A stretch of DNA of 64,000 bases from positions 239,754 to 303,753 of the forward strand of contig PIZR01000006.1 of NCBI GenBank assembly GCA_002835675.1, read 5' to 3'. The position numbers were made by a program, and so were the translations under genes. Under the pieces are notes generated by a model that had not been told where the DNA came from, searched no databases, and was given only the letters and a program-made list of their open reading frames with translations. The first letter of the stretch is position 1. Every line of letters begins with the position of its first letter. This DNA is from Bacillus sp. BA3 (GTDB lineage Bacteria; Bacillota; Bacilli; Bacillales; DSM-1321). Positions 17,390-25,200 of this stretch are shown in pieces.

Positions 17390-18198
17390 ATCGAGTCACC
17401 CCTTTGCTTTTGTCTTTCAATAAACGACCTAATAGCTTCGTTCACTATTTTGGCTCCTTCTATCGGCAGCATATGCCTCATATTTGGTACTATCATTAAT
17501 TCTGAATCCACAATCTTTTCATGCATTTGTCTTGCCATTTCGGGATTTGAACCTACATCATGCTCCCCTGTTATAATTTGGGTCGGTATATTAATCTGGT
17601 GGATCTGCGGCCACAAATCTTCATCCGCAGTTGCAAAAAGTGTATAGGCCGCTAAATATGAAGCAGCATCGTTTGTCTGAAGTCTTTCCCGAATTTCACT
17701 TACAGTTTCTTCCTTTGAATTCAAGAATTCAATATTAAACCATCGTTTAATGGCCGGTTCAATTGTTGCCAAAGGGCCCGTTATTTTCACTTCTTCCACT
17801 CTTTTTAAAACGGCTTTCCTCTGTTCCTTCGTCCGATTGGCCACTGCGTTCATAATTGTTAGCGTTTTCACTTTATCCGGATATTTTAATGCAAATGCCT
17901 GAGCGACCATACCACCCATGGAGAAACCAATAATATGACTTCCTTCAATCCGTAAGTGATTCATTAGTTCTGCTAACTGCTCAACAAACTGTGAAAGGGA
18001 ATAAGGACCCGGAGGATGCTCAGATCCTCCGTGCCCAACCATGTCATATGTGATAACACGGAAATGTTTCGACAAATCTTCAACTTGTTTTTTCCACATC
18101 GTAAGATCAAGACCAACACCATGAATAAAGATAAGCGATTGCCCCATCCCTTTCTCTTCATAATGAAGCGAATCTTTTCCATGCAATGTAGTTGGCAT
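17386..18198 (-). CDS. Alpha/beta-fold hydrolase of the catabolic operon
   Basis: The 270-residue hydrolase carries a complete catalytic triad: Ser93 in GFSMGG, Asp214 in GEHDVG and His242 in MRHMLP. The oxyanion region is FIHGVGLD. The size and motifs fit the enol-lactonase/RutD/C-C hydrolase group. Its ATG shares a base with the stop of the PF06684 gene (TAATG), and its end overlaps the aldehyde dehydrogenase start. It probably hydrolyses the product of the monooxygenase, such as an ester, lactone or amide-like intermediate. Confidence 0.9.
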   Translation of the reverse strand: MPTTLHGKDSLHYEEKGMGQSLIFIHGVGLDLTMWKKQVEDLSKHFRVITYDMVGHGGSEHPPGPYSLSQFVEQLAELMNHLRIEGSHIIGFSMGGMVAQAFALKYPDKVKTLTIMNAVANRTKEQRKAVLKRVEEVKITGPLATIEPAIKRWFNIEFLNSKEETVSEIRERLQTNDAASYLAAYTLFATADEDLWPQIHQINIPTQIITGEHDVGSNPEMARQMHEKIVDSELMIVPNMRHMLPIEGAKIVNEAIRSFIERQKQRGDSM

Positions 18199-18776
18199 TA
18201 AACCAGCCCCATTTCAACCATATCTTGATGCCTGTTTCCTGTTCTCGGATGAGGACGTCCTCCTGTAGAAGCCCCAATGGCAACAACGATTTCATCGGCC
18301 CTAGGTGCATCAGGTATAGAAGCTTCAAATGTAATGAAATGAGAGCGTTCAGACTCATCTGTCTTATGTACCATCGGTATGAGCACCGCAGATCCAGCGC
18401 CACCACGCTTATTAGTAAAGCTTAAGATACTCGTTCCTTTCACGGCGTCCCTGAATTTGTTACCGAATTTCAAAGTGTGGATAAAAGCTGATGCATGCTC
18501 AACCTCCCCATCAACACCCACGACAGCTGCCTTGCCGAATGCTTCGACGTCATCAGCGGAATCAATGTGCTTAAATAGTTCAGCAACTAATAGTTCACCA
18601 ATTTGCGGTGCAAATTCATCAATTTCCGGTTTTAAATTATCAACATATCCTCTTCCAGCCCATGGGTTTTTGATAACCGCCATAGTTGTTATCATCTTGA
18701 TGGGATTCTCTACTTTTTTACCGCCCTCAATACGTGTTTCTTCTATAGCTGTATACACTTTACGAATATCTAACAT
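18198..18776 (-). CDS. PF06684 (AA_synth, formerly DUF1185) protein
   Basis: The 192-residue protein carries family motifs MITTMAVIKNPWAGRGYVDNLKPEI, DVEAFGKAAVVGVDGEVEHASAFIHT, NKRGGAGSAVLIPMVHKTDE and IGASTGGRPHPRTG. The one structural study I recall described a chorismate-mutase-like fold and proposed a role in amino-acid metabolism, but no reaction is established. The ATG directly follows the LLM stop (TAAATG), so the pair is coupled. Being wedged between an LLM monooxygenase and a hydrolase, it is a good candidate for an undescribed catalytic step. Confidence 0.88.
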   Translation of the reverse strand: MLDIRKVYTAIEETRIEGGKKVENPIKMITTMAVIKNPWAGRGYVDNLKPEIDEFAPQIGELLVAELFKHIDSADDVEAFGKAAVVGVDGEVEHASAFIHTLKFGNKFRDAVKGTSILSFTNKRGGAGSAVLIPMVHKTDESERSHFITFEASIPDAPRADEIVVAIGASTGGRPHPRTGNRHQDMVEMGLV

Positions 18777-19922
18777 TTACATTACCCCCAATTTAGTTTT
18801 TGTGAATCTTGGCATTACTTCTTCCGTGAACAATTTTAAACTTTTCATCATTTTTTCATGTGGCAAACCATTATGGTTCACCCAAAGCAGTAATGTTTCC
18901 AAATTCAGTTCTTCCTTCAATTCCTGAATTTTCTCTGCTACATAGTCAGGTGTACCAAACAATAAATTTCTTGGGTGTAAGAATTCATAGTTCAATTCCT
19001 GCCCTTCTTTTACTGTTTCGCCCGGATCCATAAGGTTGCTAAGTCCTCTCCAGTGACAAATCCAGCGATAATTGTTCAATACTGCTTCTGCCGCATCTTG
19101 ACGAGCCTGTTCCATCGTTTCCGCTACATATACATCACGTACCAAAGCAATACCCTGACCAAGTGGCACTTCATAGCCTTTGGATTTGGAAGCCCTTTCA
19201 CGGTACAGTTCAAAACGGCCTTTTAATTCTTTGACGGTCGGCATCCAAAACATTCCTTGTATATCGTTCTCCGCGGCCAATTCAATAGAACGCGGTGAAT
19301 CAATTACCTGCCACAGAGGAAGTGATTGCTGGTAAGGTCTAGGCATAAGGGAAATCTTATCAATTTCTCCTTTCTCCATATCCATAAACTCCGGTGTTGA
19401 TGGGCTCATAGGGTGACTCCACTTTAAACCTTTAGGAGGAAATTGATAGATGTCACCTTGATGTGAAAAGAAACGGTTTGACCAAGCCTTTTTTAAAATT
19501 TCCAGTGTTTCCTCAAACAGTGCACGGTTTTGTTCTTGATTTGCCGGATCAGCCAAAGTGTTTAAATTAGCCGCTTCCCGTCCGTATAATCCACGTGCCA
19601 GACCAACTTCCACACGTCCTTTGCTTAACTGATCAAGCATTGCTATGTCTTCCGCCAAACGCAGCGGATGCCAGAAAGTGGCGACATTCGCAGCTTGTCC
19701 AATTCGAATGTTCTTTGTACGTGCAGCAATATCAGCCCCCATTAAGATCGGGTTAGAAATCAATTCATTTCCTTCATGACCAAAGTGGTGCTCGGTATAC
19801 CAAATCGAATCATAACCATTTTCATCACAATAAATAGCTTGCTCACGTGCTTCGTCCAGCACTTTATAATATTCATCATGTCTTCCCTGTCCTGCAAGGT
19901 TTGCAAAGATTCCAAATTTCAT
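18777..19922 (-). CDS. LLM-class flavin-dependent monooxygenase
   Basis: The 381-residue bacterial luciferase-like TIM barrel begins MKFGIFANLAG. It has YDSIWYTEHHFGHEG near strand two, IRIGQAANVATFWHPLRLAEDIAMLDQLSKGRVEVGLARG (the conserved LLM core) and a C-terminal GTPDYVAEKIQEL. Such enzymes use reduced FMN and O2 to hydroxylate or open rings; RutA (uracil) and pyridine ring-opening enzymes are members. The nearby FMN reductase is the likely partner. The ATG at 19922 has GGGGG ten bases upstream; an in-frame ATG three codons earlier sits too close to that site. Key enzyme of the operon. Confidence 0.9.
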   Translation of the reverse strand: MKFGIFANLAGQGRHDEYYKVLDEAREQAIYCDENGYDSIWYTEHHFGHEGNELISNPILMGADIAARTKNIRIGQAANVATFWHPLRLAEDIAMLDQLSKGRVEVGLARGLYGREAANLNTLADPANQEQNRALFEETLEILKKAWSNRFFSHQGDIYQFPPKGLKWSHPMSPSTPEFMDMEKGEIDKISLMPRPYQQSLPLWQVIDSPRSIELAAENDIQGMFWMPTVKELKGRFELYRERASKSKGYEVPLGQGIALVRDVYVAETMEQARQDAAEAVLNNYRWICHWRGLSNLMDPGETVKEGQELNYEFLHPRNLLFGTPDYVAEKIQELKEELNLETLLLWVNHNGLPHEKMMKSLKLFTEEVMPRFTKTKLGVM

Positions 19923-19942
19923 AGTACTCATTCCCCCTCATA

Positions 19943-20617
19943 TCACTTTTTTTGACCAAGTTTCTTTGCTATGTCCATTTTAAGTTGCATTCCACTTGCT
20001 TTTACATGCTCTCGCATGGCCTTCTCCGCTTCCTCCCGATTGCCTTTCTCTATAGCAATCAAGACCGCCTGATGTTCCTTTAGTGATCTCTCACGGCGAT
20101 TCGGATCTTCAATGGTTAAAAAGACATACTGTCTATAAGGTATTTGATTGAGCAGCAAATTTAGCATGTAACTTAATTTAGAGTTATTGGCGCCTTCTTG
20201 GATGACTGAATGAAAAACATCATTAGCCTCGACATATAGCTTTTTATCCGAGGTTTGTATAGCAACCTCCATGTCAGACACTGCTTGCTTAAGGTTATTA
20301 ATGTCTTCAGCACTCCCGCTTTCTGCAAGCAGCCCCGCTGCGAGCCCTTCCATTACTTCCTTTAAAGTAAATAACTCATCCAGTTCCTTTTCAGTTGGTT
20401 TGGTCACACATGTTCCAACCCTTGGAATGATCTCGACTAACCCTTCTCTTTCTAGCTGTTTAAATGCTTCCCTGATAGGGGTTCTACTAACTTTGTAATA
20501 TTCAGATAAAACAGTTTCCGATAATTTTTGTCCTGGTTCATAATGTCCAGTTACTATGGATTCGCGTATAGCGTTCGTAACCTGAGCAGTAATCCCCAAC
20601 GTTAAGATAGCTGTAAT
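19943..20617 (-). CDS. GntR-family (FadR/FCD) regulator of the catabolic operon
   Basis: The N-terminal winged helix is ITAQVTNAIRESIVTGHYEPGQKLSE with TPIREAFKQLEREGLVE. The C-terminal all-helical FCD ligand domain (about 80-210) carries EANDVFHSVIQEG, LKEHQAVLIAIE and REHVKASG. The open frame reaches 20689, but the promoter -10 box lies at 20683-20678, so codons before about 20671 should be untranscribed from it. The only ribosome site (AAGGAGGGG, 20632-20624) points to an ATT at 20617, an unusual start codon. ATG at 20650 and TTG at 20599 are the alternatives. It heads the operon and probably controls itself and the divergent permease. Confidence 0.85.
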   Translation of the reverse strand: MTAILTLGITAQVTNAIRESIVTGHYEPGQKLSETVLSEYYKVSRTPIREAFKQLEREGLVEIIPRVGTCVTKPTEKELDELFTLKEVMEGLAAGLLAESGSAEDINNLKQAVSDMEVAIQTSDKKLYVEANDVFHSVIQEGANNSKLSYMLNLLLNQIPYRQYVFLTIEDPNRRERSLKEHQAVLIAIEKGNREEAEKAMREHVKASGMQLKMDIAKKLGQKK

Positions 20618-20644
20618 GAAAAGCCCCTCCTTTTTAAAAGTTTG

Positions 20645-20664
20645 TACCATGTACCATGCAAGCT
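20645..20664 (-). promoter_or_regulatory. Operator copy 1 (gntR side)
   Basis: The minus strand reads AGCTTGCATGGTACATGGTA, identical over 20 bases to the site at 20929 on the plus strand. It contains a tandem 7-base repeat (CATGGTA twice). It lies about seven bases downstream of the likely transcription start of the gntR operon. Confidence 0.75.
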
Positions 20665-20677
20665 CTTGATAAGTGCA

Positions 20678-20706
20678 ATTATAGGTCATGAAAAATAGAC
20701 TGTCAA
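20678..20706 (-). promoter_or_regulatory. Consensus SigA promoter of the gntR operon
   Basis: TTGACA at 20706-20701 and TATAAT at 20683-20678 are separated by exactly 17 bases, a perfect consensus. It must be strongly repressible if the pathway is inducible. Confidence 0.9.
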
Positions 20707-20884
20707 TTCAAAAAATATAAAATTTTTATTTTTTATTGGAAGACGTGTTGTTCCACAATTTTCAAACTAGAGTTTAATATTTCCAATCATTCAGTCTAAT
20801 GATCAATCTGATTTATTGAAATTCACTAGTTGAATGAACGGATATTTTATGATAGTTACCTAAAAATTATTTTTTCTGAAAATA

Positions 20885-20914
20885 TTGACATCTGTATACG
20901 CTTACAATTATAGT
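20885..20914 (+). promoter_or_regulatory. SigA promoter of the NCS1 permease gene
   Basis: TTGACA at 20885-20890 and TATAGT at 20909-20914 are separated by 18 bases. Confidence 0.75.
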
Positions 20915-20928
20915 GATTCTATAAAATA

Positions 20929-20948
20929 AGCTTGCATGGTACATGGTA
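20929..20948 (+). promoter_or_regulatory. Operator copy 2 (permease side)
   Basis: AGCTTGCATGGTACATGGTA on the plus strand is the exact inverted counterpart of 20645-20664. It sits about eight bases downstream of the predicted start point, the same geometry as on the other side. Confidence 0.75.
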
Positions 20949-20977
20949 GTATACCGAATTTGATAGGGGGTAAATTG

Positions 20978-22390
20978 ATGAAAGTTGAAACTCGCAGTAT
21001 AGAATATATTCCGGCAGATGAACGCCATGGCAAGGCCCGTGATTTATTTCCAATTTGGTTTGGGGCAAATATGCATATTACCACCCTTGTGACCGGGGCA
21101 TTGCCCATTACATTAGGTCTTAATTTATTTTGGAGTCTGGCTGCAATTATTGTCGGTACCTTATTAGGCGCCATTTTCATGGCCTCCCATTCAGCTCAAG
21201 GACCTCAACTCGGAATTCCGCAAATGATCCAAAGCCGGGCTCAATTTGGTGTAATCGGAGCCATCTTCCCCTTGTTTCTCGTTATGTTTGTCTATTTAGG
21301 CTTCTTTGCCAGCAGCGGTTTGCTTGCAGCACAAACCTTAAGCAGTTTAACAAAGATCGACCAAACATGGAGCATAATACTTTTAAATGTACTTTGTTTC
21401 GTGGCCACCATTTATGGCTATAACTTAATTCATAAAATGCAAAAATTATTATCCTGGGCGTCTCTTTGTATTTATATTGTAGCTACATATATAGTTTTCC
21501 AATTGCAAGTTCCGGCAGGCAGTTGGGCCATTGGGAATTTGGATATACCAGTGTTTTTGCTGGCAGTGAGTATGGTTGCTACATGGCAATTGGCATATGC
21601 CCCCTACGTTGCAGACTATTCTCGCTATCTACCGATAACCACACCCACGGCCCATACATTTTGGTATAGTTACGCTGGCACAGTCATCGGGACTATATGG
21701 ATGATGACATTAGGCGCAACCTTAACCATAGCGATACCTAACTTCCTTGATCACTCTGGCGGTAACTTGGCCAGCCTGTTTGGAAATTTTGCTATAATCA
21801 TGTTCTTTATAATCATCTTTGGACAGCTTGCTATAAATGTCTTTAACCTATATGGAGCATTCATGGCAACCATAACAACAATTGAACCGTTTATTAAATT
21901 AAAGGTCACACCGAAAGTACGAATAGGAATGATATTCTGTGTAACAGTAGCAGGTACCGTTTTGTGCTTACTAGGTCAGAGTAATTTCCTATCCTTTTTC
22001 TTGAATTTCATCTTTTTCATTAGTTATTTTTTAATTCCCTGGACATCCATCAACCTTGTTGATTATTATTTGCTGCGACATGGCCATTACAATGTAAAAG
22101 ATATTTTTGATGTGAACGGTCAATATGGCAAAATAAATTGGATTACTTGTATGGCATTCCTTGTATCAATCTTGGCGGAAATCCCTTTTATAAACACATC
22201 ATTCTATGTAGGACCGATAGCCAAGGCTTTTGAAGGAGCAGATATCGCTTGGATTATTGGGTTAGTTGTCCCAGCTGTTTTGTATTACTTCCCAATGAGA
22301 AAAAAGTTGAATACCGCTGAAAATGCAATAAACAAACAAAAGATTGGTTCATTAGAGAAAACAAACGCTTCCGAAGAGAATGTTAAGTAA
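20978..22390 (+). CDS. NCS1-family nucleobase/heterocycle:cation symporter
   Basis: This 470-residue membrane protein has about 12 spans and belongs to the purine/cytosine/thiamine-precursor/hydantoin transporters (PF02133). Signatures: ARDLFPIWFGANMHITTLVTGALPI near the start, GPQLGIPQMIQSRAQFG after span two, APYVADYSRYLP and WTSINLVDYYLLRHGHYNV. The ATG at 20978 follows AGGGGG; the frame before it is the operator leader. It is divergent from, and probably coregulated with, the monooxygenase operon. The pathway substrate is therefore likely a small heterocycle such as a pyrimidine, hydantoin or allantoin-like compound. Uracil, cytosine or allantoin cannot be distinguished here. Confidence 0.9.
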   Translation: MKVETRSIEYIPADERHGKARDLFPIWFGANMHITTLVTGALPITLGLNLFWSLAAIIVGTLLGAIFMASHSAQGPQLGIPQMIQSRAQFGVIGAIFPLFLVMFVYLGFFASSGLLAAQTLSSLTKIDQTWSIILLNVLCFVATIYGYNLIHKMQKLLSWASLCIYIVATYIVFQLQVPAGSWAIGNLDIPVFLLAVSMVATWQLAYAPYVADYSRYLPITTPTAHTFWYSYAGTVIGTIWMMTLGATLTIAIPNFLDHSGGNLASLFGNFAIIMFFIIIFGQLAINVFNLYGAFMATITTIEPFIKLKVTPKVRIGMIFCVTVAGTVLCLLGQSNFLSFFLNFIFFISYFLIPWTSINLVDYYLLRHGHYNVKDIFDVNGQYGKINWITCMAFLVSILAEIPFINTSFYVGPIAKAFEGADIAWIIGLVVPAVLYYFPMRKKLNTAENAINKQKIGSLEKTNASEENVK

Positions 22391-22409
22391 GATAATAGAG
22401 AACCGTAAA

Positions 22410-22443
22410 TGAACTGCACCCAAAATGGAGGTGCAGTTTTTTT
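22410..22443 (+). terminator. Intrinsic terminator of the permease gene
   Basis: AACTGCACC, loop, GGTGCAGTT followed by a run of T. Confidence 0.9.
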
Positions 22444-22452
22444 GACCAAATA

Positions 22453-22498
22453 TAAAATAAAAAGGCATGAGCCCGGTAGATTACCGGGTTCATGCCTT
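22453..22498 (-). terminator. Very stable hairpin, minus-strand terminator
   Basis: A 17-bp stem (arms 22462-22478 and 22482-22498, starting AAGGCATGA) with one G-T type mismatch is followed by TTTTTATTTTATAT on the minus strand. Together with 22499-22676, which holds no gene, it fills the convergent space between the permease and fabH. Confidence 0.75.
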
Positions 22499-22676
22499 CA
22501 AGGCTGTTTAAATAAAGTGCCTAACCATTTGGGTTCACTTCAGTTCAAAGGTTCTGTTTTTTTTTAGAGGATGATGTGGTATACCTCTAGTTGTCTAAAT
22601 ACAAATAAGGGCCCAGTTGAATTATCCTGACTCTTCATTTAAGTTTGAATGAAACTTTTTCAAAGAATCATACTTT

Positions 22677-22705
22677 AAGAAGGCCCCCGATGAGAGGCCT
22701 TCTTT
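22677..22705. terminator. Hairpin after fabH
   Basis: AAGAAGGCC and GGCCTTCTT with a ten-base loop. The T-run is better on the plus strand (TTTTGG), so it may act mainly in that direction. Confidence 0.55.
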
Positions 22706-22740
22706 TGGTACAAACTCGTTATTAGTTGTAGAAAAAAGCG

Positions 22741-23724
22741 TTATAAGGTCCAATTGATAAGCAATCCAGCTTGAGCTAATCCACCGCCGAAACCATATAA
22801 TAAAACCTTCTCACCACCACTGAGCTTCCCTTCTTTTAATCCTATTTCTAAAGCTAATGGAATTGTCGCTGAAGAAGTATTTCCATACTCCACTAAGCTA
22901 TATAAAGTACGCTCAATTGGAAAGCCACTTCTATCACATATTGACTCAATCATTCTTAAATTTGCACTATGCGGTACGAACCAATCAACATCATTCAATT
23001 GATATTCGGCATTTTTCATCACAGTTTGCATTCCTTTTGGAACGGTCGTGACAGCCCATTTATAAACCTCACGTCCATTTTGTACAAGGTTGCCACTATT
23101 ATTTAAGTCTTCACCATTTATTCGTGTCGATAGGTTTGTACTATATAAATGTTTTCCGCCTTCTCCCTCAGAATACAAATGTGAAGAAATAAAACTTGGC
23201 TGTTTTTCATCATATTCTACAAGAACTGCTCCTCCGCCATCTCCAAATAAAATACAAGTGGCTCGATCTTCATAGTCCATAAGTTTAGATAAAGTATCAG
23301 CTCCAATAACAAGAACTTTCTTGTTTAAACCAGATGTTACTAATCCATTAGCTACATGCAGCCCATAAGTAAATCCTGCACAGGCAGCGTTTAAATCAAT
23401 AGCTCCAGTATTCTTAATACCTAGCTTTGCTTGGACTAAAGATGCTACACTTGGAGTGTTGAAATCAGGTGTAAAGGTACAGACAATGATCATATCAACA
23501 TCTTCGACAGATTTATCATACCGTTCCATTAAATCCTTTACAGCTTTATAACCTATATCACTAGTAAACTCTTCTTCATGTGCAATTCTTCGTTCTTTAA
23601 TACCAGTACGTTTAACAATCCATTCATCATTGGTTTCAACCATTTTTTCCAAGTCTTTATTTGTTAACCTTTTTTCAGGAACATACGAACCTATCGCAGT
23701 AATACGTGCTTTGGATTTGAACAT
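22741..23724 (-). CDS. fabH: Beta-ketoacyl-ACP synthase III (FabH)
   Basis: This 327-residue initiating condensing enzyme of fatty acid synthesis joins acyl-CoA to malonyl-ACP. The catalytic triad is visible: Cys115 in NAACAGF, His252 in PHSANLRM and Asn282 in YGNTSSAT. The C-terminal GFGGGLAQAGLLINW is canonical. It stands alone rather than next to fabF, as YhfB-type (FabHB) paralogues do in Bacillus, so it may be a second FabH with its own acyl-CoA preference. GAGGTGGC precedes the ATG. A FapR-like box upstream fits control by malonyl-CoA. Confidence 0.93.
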   Translation of the reverse strand: MFKSKARITAIGSYVPEKRLTNKDLEKMVETNDEWIVKRTGIKERRIAHEEEFTSDIGYKAVKDLMERYDKSVEDVDMIIVCTFTPDFNTPSVASLVQAKLGIKNTGAIDLNAACAGFTYGLHVANGLVTSGLNKKVLVIGADTLSKLMDYEDRATCILFGDGGGAVLVEYDEKQPSFISSHLYSEGEGGKHLYSTNLSTRINGEDLNNSGNLVQNGREVYKWAVTTVPKGMQTVMKNAEYQLNDVDWFVPHSANLRMIESICDRSGFPIERTLYSLVEYGNTSSATIPLALEIGLKEGKLSGGEKVLLYGFGGGLAQAGLLINWTL

Positions 23725-23771
23725 AGAATAGCCACCTCGTGTGTATGAATTGCATCATTTTATAACTTGAT

Positions 23772-23790
23772 ATTAACACCTGGTACTAAT
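23772..23790 (-). promoter_or_regulatory. FapR-like operator upstream of fabH
   Basis: The plus strand reads ATTAACACCTGGTACTAAT. Compared with the FapR consensus ATTAGTACCTDNTACTAAT it matches at 17 of 19 positions. It lies about 48 bases upstream of the start codon. Confidence 0.75.
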
Positions 23791-24028
23791 TATAAAGCAA
23801 AAAAAATCTTATGCAACTAACCGTTACATTTTAAGAAAAAGAGTGGGGAAAAGCAACTACTTTAAAGTAAAGCACCTGTTAGTTTATTACAATCTCTAGA
23901 GTGACTGCCAAAAGTCATCTTCAAGACATTTTGTATTTCTGACAATTATACTGATAGTTGAATAAATTCTGCTTGCATCACTGAACTTGTCAAAAAAAAA
24001 GCCATACTCCTAGTTGATGCAGCTCTTA
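23791..24028. other. Non-coding stretch between fabH and the HxlR gene
   Basis: I see no gene, no clear hairpin and no repeat here. Confidence 0.4.
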
Positions 24029-24379
24029 CTATTTATGATGGCGACAAATTTGTTCTTGTCTTTCGAGATTTTGTTCAACTGCATATGTAGTGCCCCATTC
24101 ACACATTGTATTTAATACAGGTACAAAGGATTGACCCAACTCAGTTAAACTGTATTCTACTTTTGGTGGTACTACTTTATATACTTCTCTTCGGACAAGC
24201 CCATCTCTTTCCAACTGCTTTAATTGGTCGGTCAAAACTTTCTGGGTAATGGCCGGTATTAGAATATAAAACTCTTTTGTCCTCATTGGTTTTTGACTCA
24301 GAAAAAAGAGGATTAAGCATTTCCACTTTCCTCCTACAGTATTCATGAAAATATTTATTCCAGTATTTAAACTCTTCAT
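24029..24379 (-). CDS. HxlR-family winged-helix regulator
   Basis: The 116-residue protein has the HxlR core: VGGKWKCLILFFLSQKPMRTKEFYILIPAITQKVLTDQLKQLERDGLVRREVY, then PPKVEYSLTELGQSFVPVL. These dimeric regulators often sense electrophiles or redox stress and repress a divergent oxidoreductase gene. The N-terminal Cys in GKWKCLIL is the position used by thiol-sensing members. AGGAGG lies seven bases before the ATG. It is divergent from the nitroreductase gene across a 33-bp dyad that is the likely operator. Confidence 0.92.
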   Translation of the reverse strand: MKSLNTGINIFMNTVGGKWKCLILFFLSQKPMRTKEFYILIPAITQKVLTDQLKQLERDGLVRREVYKVVPPKVEYSLTELGQSFVPVLNTMCEWGTTYAVEQNLERQEQICRHHK

Positions 24380-24399
24380 TCCTCATTCCTCCTGAATAG

Positions 24400-24432
24400 G
24401 CACATAAAGGTGGCTATGCCACTTTATTGTGC
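24400..24432. promoter_or_regulatory. Long dyad, likely HxlR operator
   Basis: Arms GCACATAAAGGTGGC (24400-24414) and GCCACTTTATTGTGC (24418-24432) are complementary except for two positions, around a central TAT. It lies in the divergent promoter region, with a TATACT box 30 bases to the right. Confidence 0.75.
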
Positions 24433-24504
24433 GTTATTTTCTTCTACATCATGGGTCCATTATACTCTGATTATGAAGCAAATATAACATTGGGAGTGAA
24501 CACG

Positions 24505-25128
24505 ATGAGTGTAAGGGAGATCATAGAAAAAAGACGTTCCGTAAGGCAGTACGATCCCGATTATAAAATTAGTCCCGAAACGTTGGCGACATTTATTGAA
24601 GGAGCTAGTAAATCGCCTAACGGAAACAATATTCAAGCAACACGATACCTGGTTATAGATGAACCATATTTAAAGAATTTGTTACTGCCCATTGCTTTTA
24701 ATCAGCAACAGGTAATTGAAGCCTCAGTACTGATTGTTATACTAGGTGATTATCAAGCATTTGAAAAAGAAAATATCATAATGATACATGAGGATGAGTT
24801 TCAAAAAGGTTATTTTGACGCATCAGTAAGAGATTATCTAACAAACGCGGCAATCAATTATTATCTAAATAAATCAAAAGAAGATTTAAAGGCTGAATTA
24901 ATAAGAGACGCAAGCCTGGCGTCAATGTCGTTAGTTTTATTGGCGAACGAGGCAGGTCTTGAAACCATTACAATGTCCGGGTATGATTCCGAACAATTAA
25001 AGTCAGCTTTAAAAATTTCTGATAGGTATTTAGATGTTATGCTTATCGCCATGGGGAAAGGAATTAAAGAAGGTCACAAAACAGTAAGACACGATGTGAA
25101 CAAAGTCATTTATAAAAACAAAATATAG
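24505..25128 (+). CDS. Nitroreductase-family NAD(P)H:FMN oxidoreductase
   Basis: The 207-residue protein has the nitroreductase fold: the N-terminal FMN-binding REIIEKRRSVRQYDPDYKIS and the segment EGASKSPNGNNIQATRYLVID, with a C-terminal LIAMGKGIKEGHKTVR. These flavoenzymes reduce quinones, nitro-compounds or enoates. The start at 24505 has GGGAG at correct spacing; an upstream in-frame ATG (24427) lies inside the operator dyad. The divergent HxlR regulator suggests induction by electrophiles or quinones. Confidence 0.9.
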   Translation: MSVREIIEKRRSVRQYDPDYKISPETLATFIEGASKSPNGNNIQATRYLVIDEPYLKNLLLPIAFNQQQVIEASVLIVILGDYQAFEKENIIMIHEDEFQKGYFDASVRDYLTNAAINYYLNKSKEDLKAELIRDASLASMSLVLLANEAGLETITMSGYDSEQLKSALKISDRYLDVMLIAMGKGIKEGHKTVRHDVNKVIYKNKI

Positions 25129-25176
25129 TGAGTGTTTTTACTTTTTTAAAATTTGAATATGGGAGATTAGTGTGGA

Positions 25177-25200
25177 AAGAGGGTTAAAAAGAACCCTCTT
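25177..25200 (+). terminator. Hairpin after the nitroreductase gene
   Basis: AAGAGGGTT, six-base loop, AACCCTCTT. The following bases are CCCC rather than a T-run, so termination is likely but not certain. Confidence 0.5.

Noticed and set aside
24177..24386. 69-codon minus-strand frame over the HxlR gene start
   Set aside because: Shifted reading of the HxlR gene; the HxlR frame has the ribosome site and family motifs.
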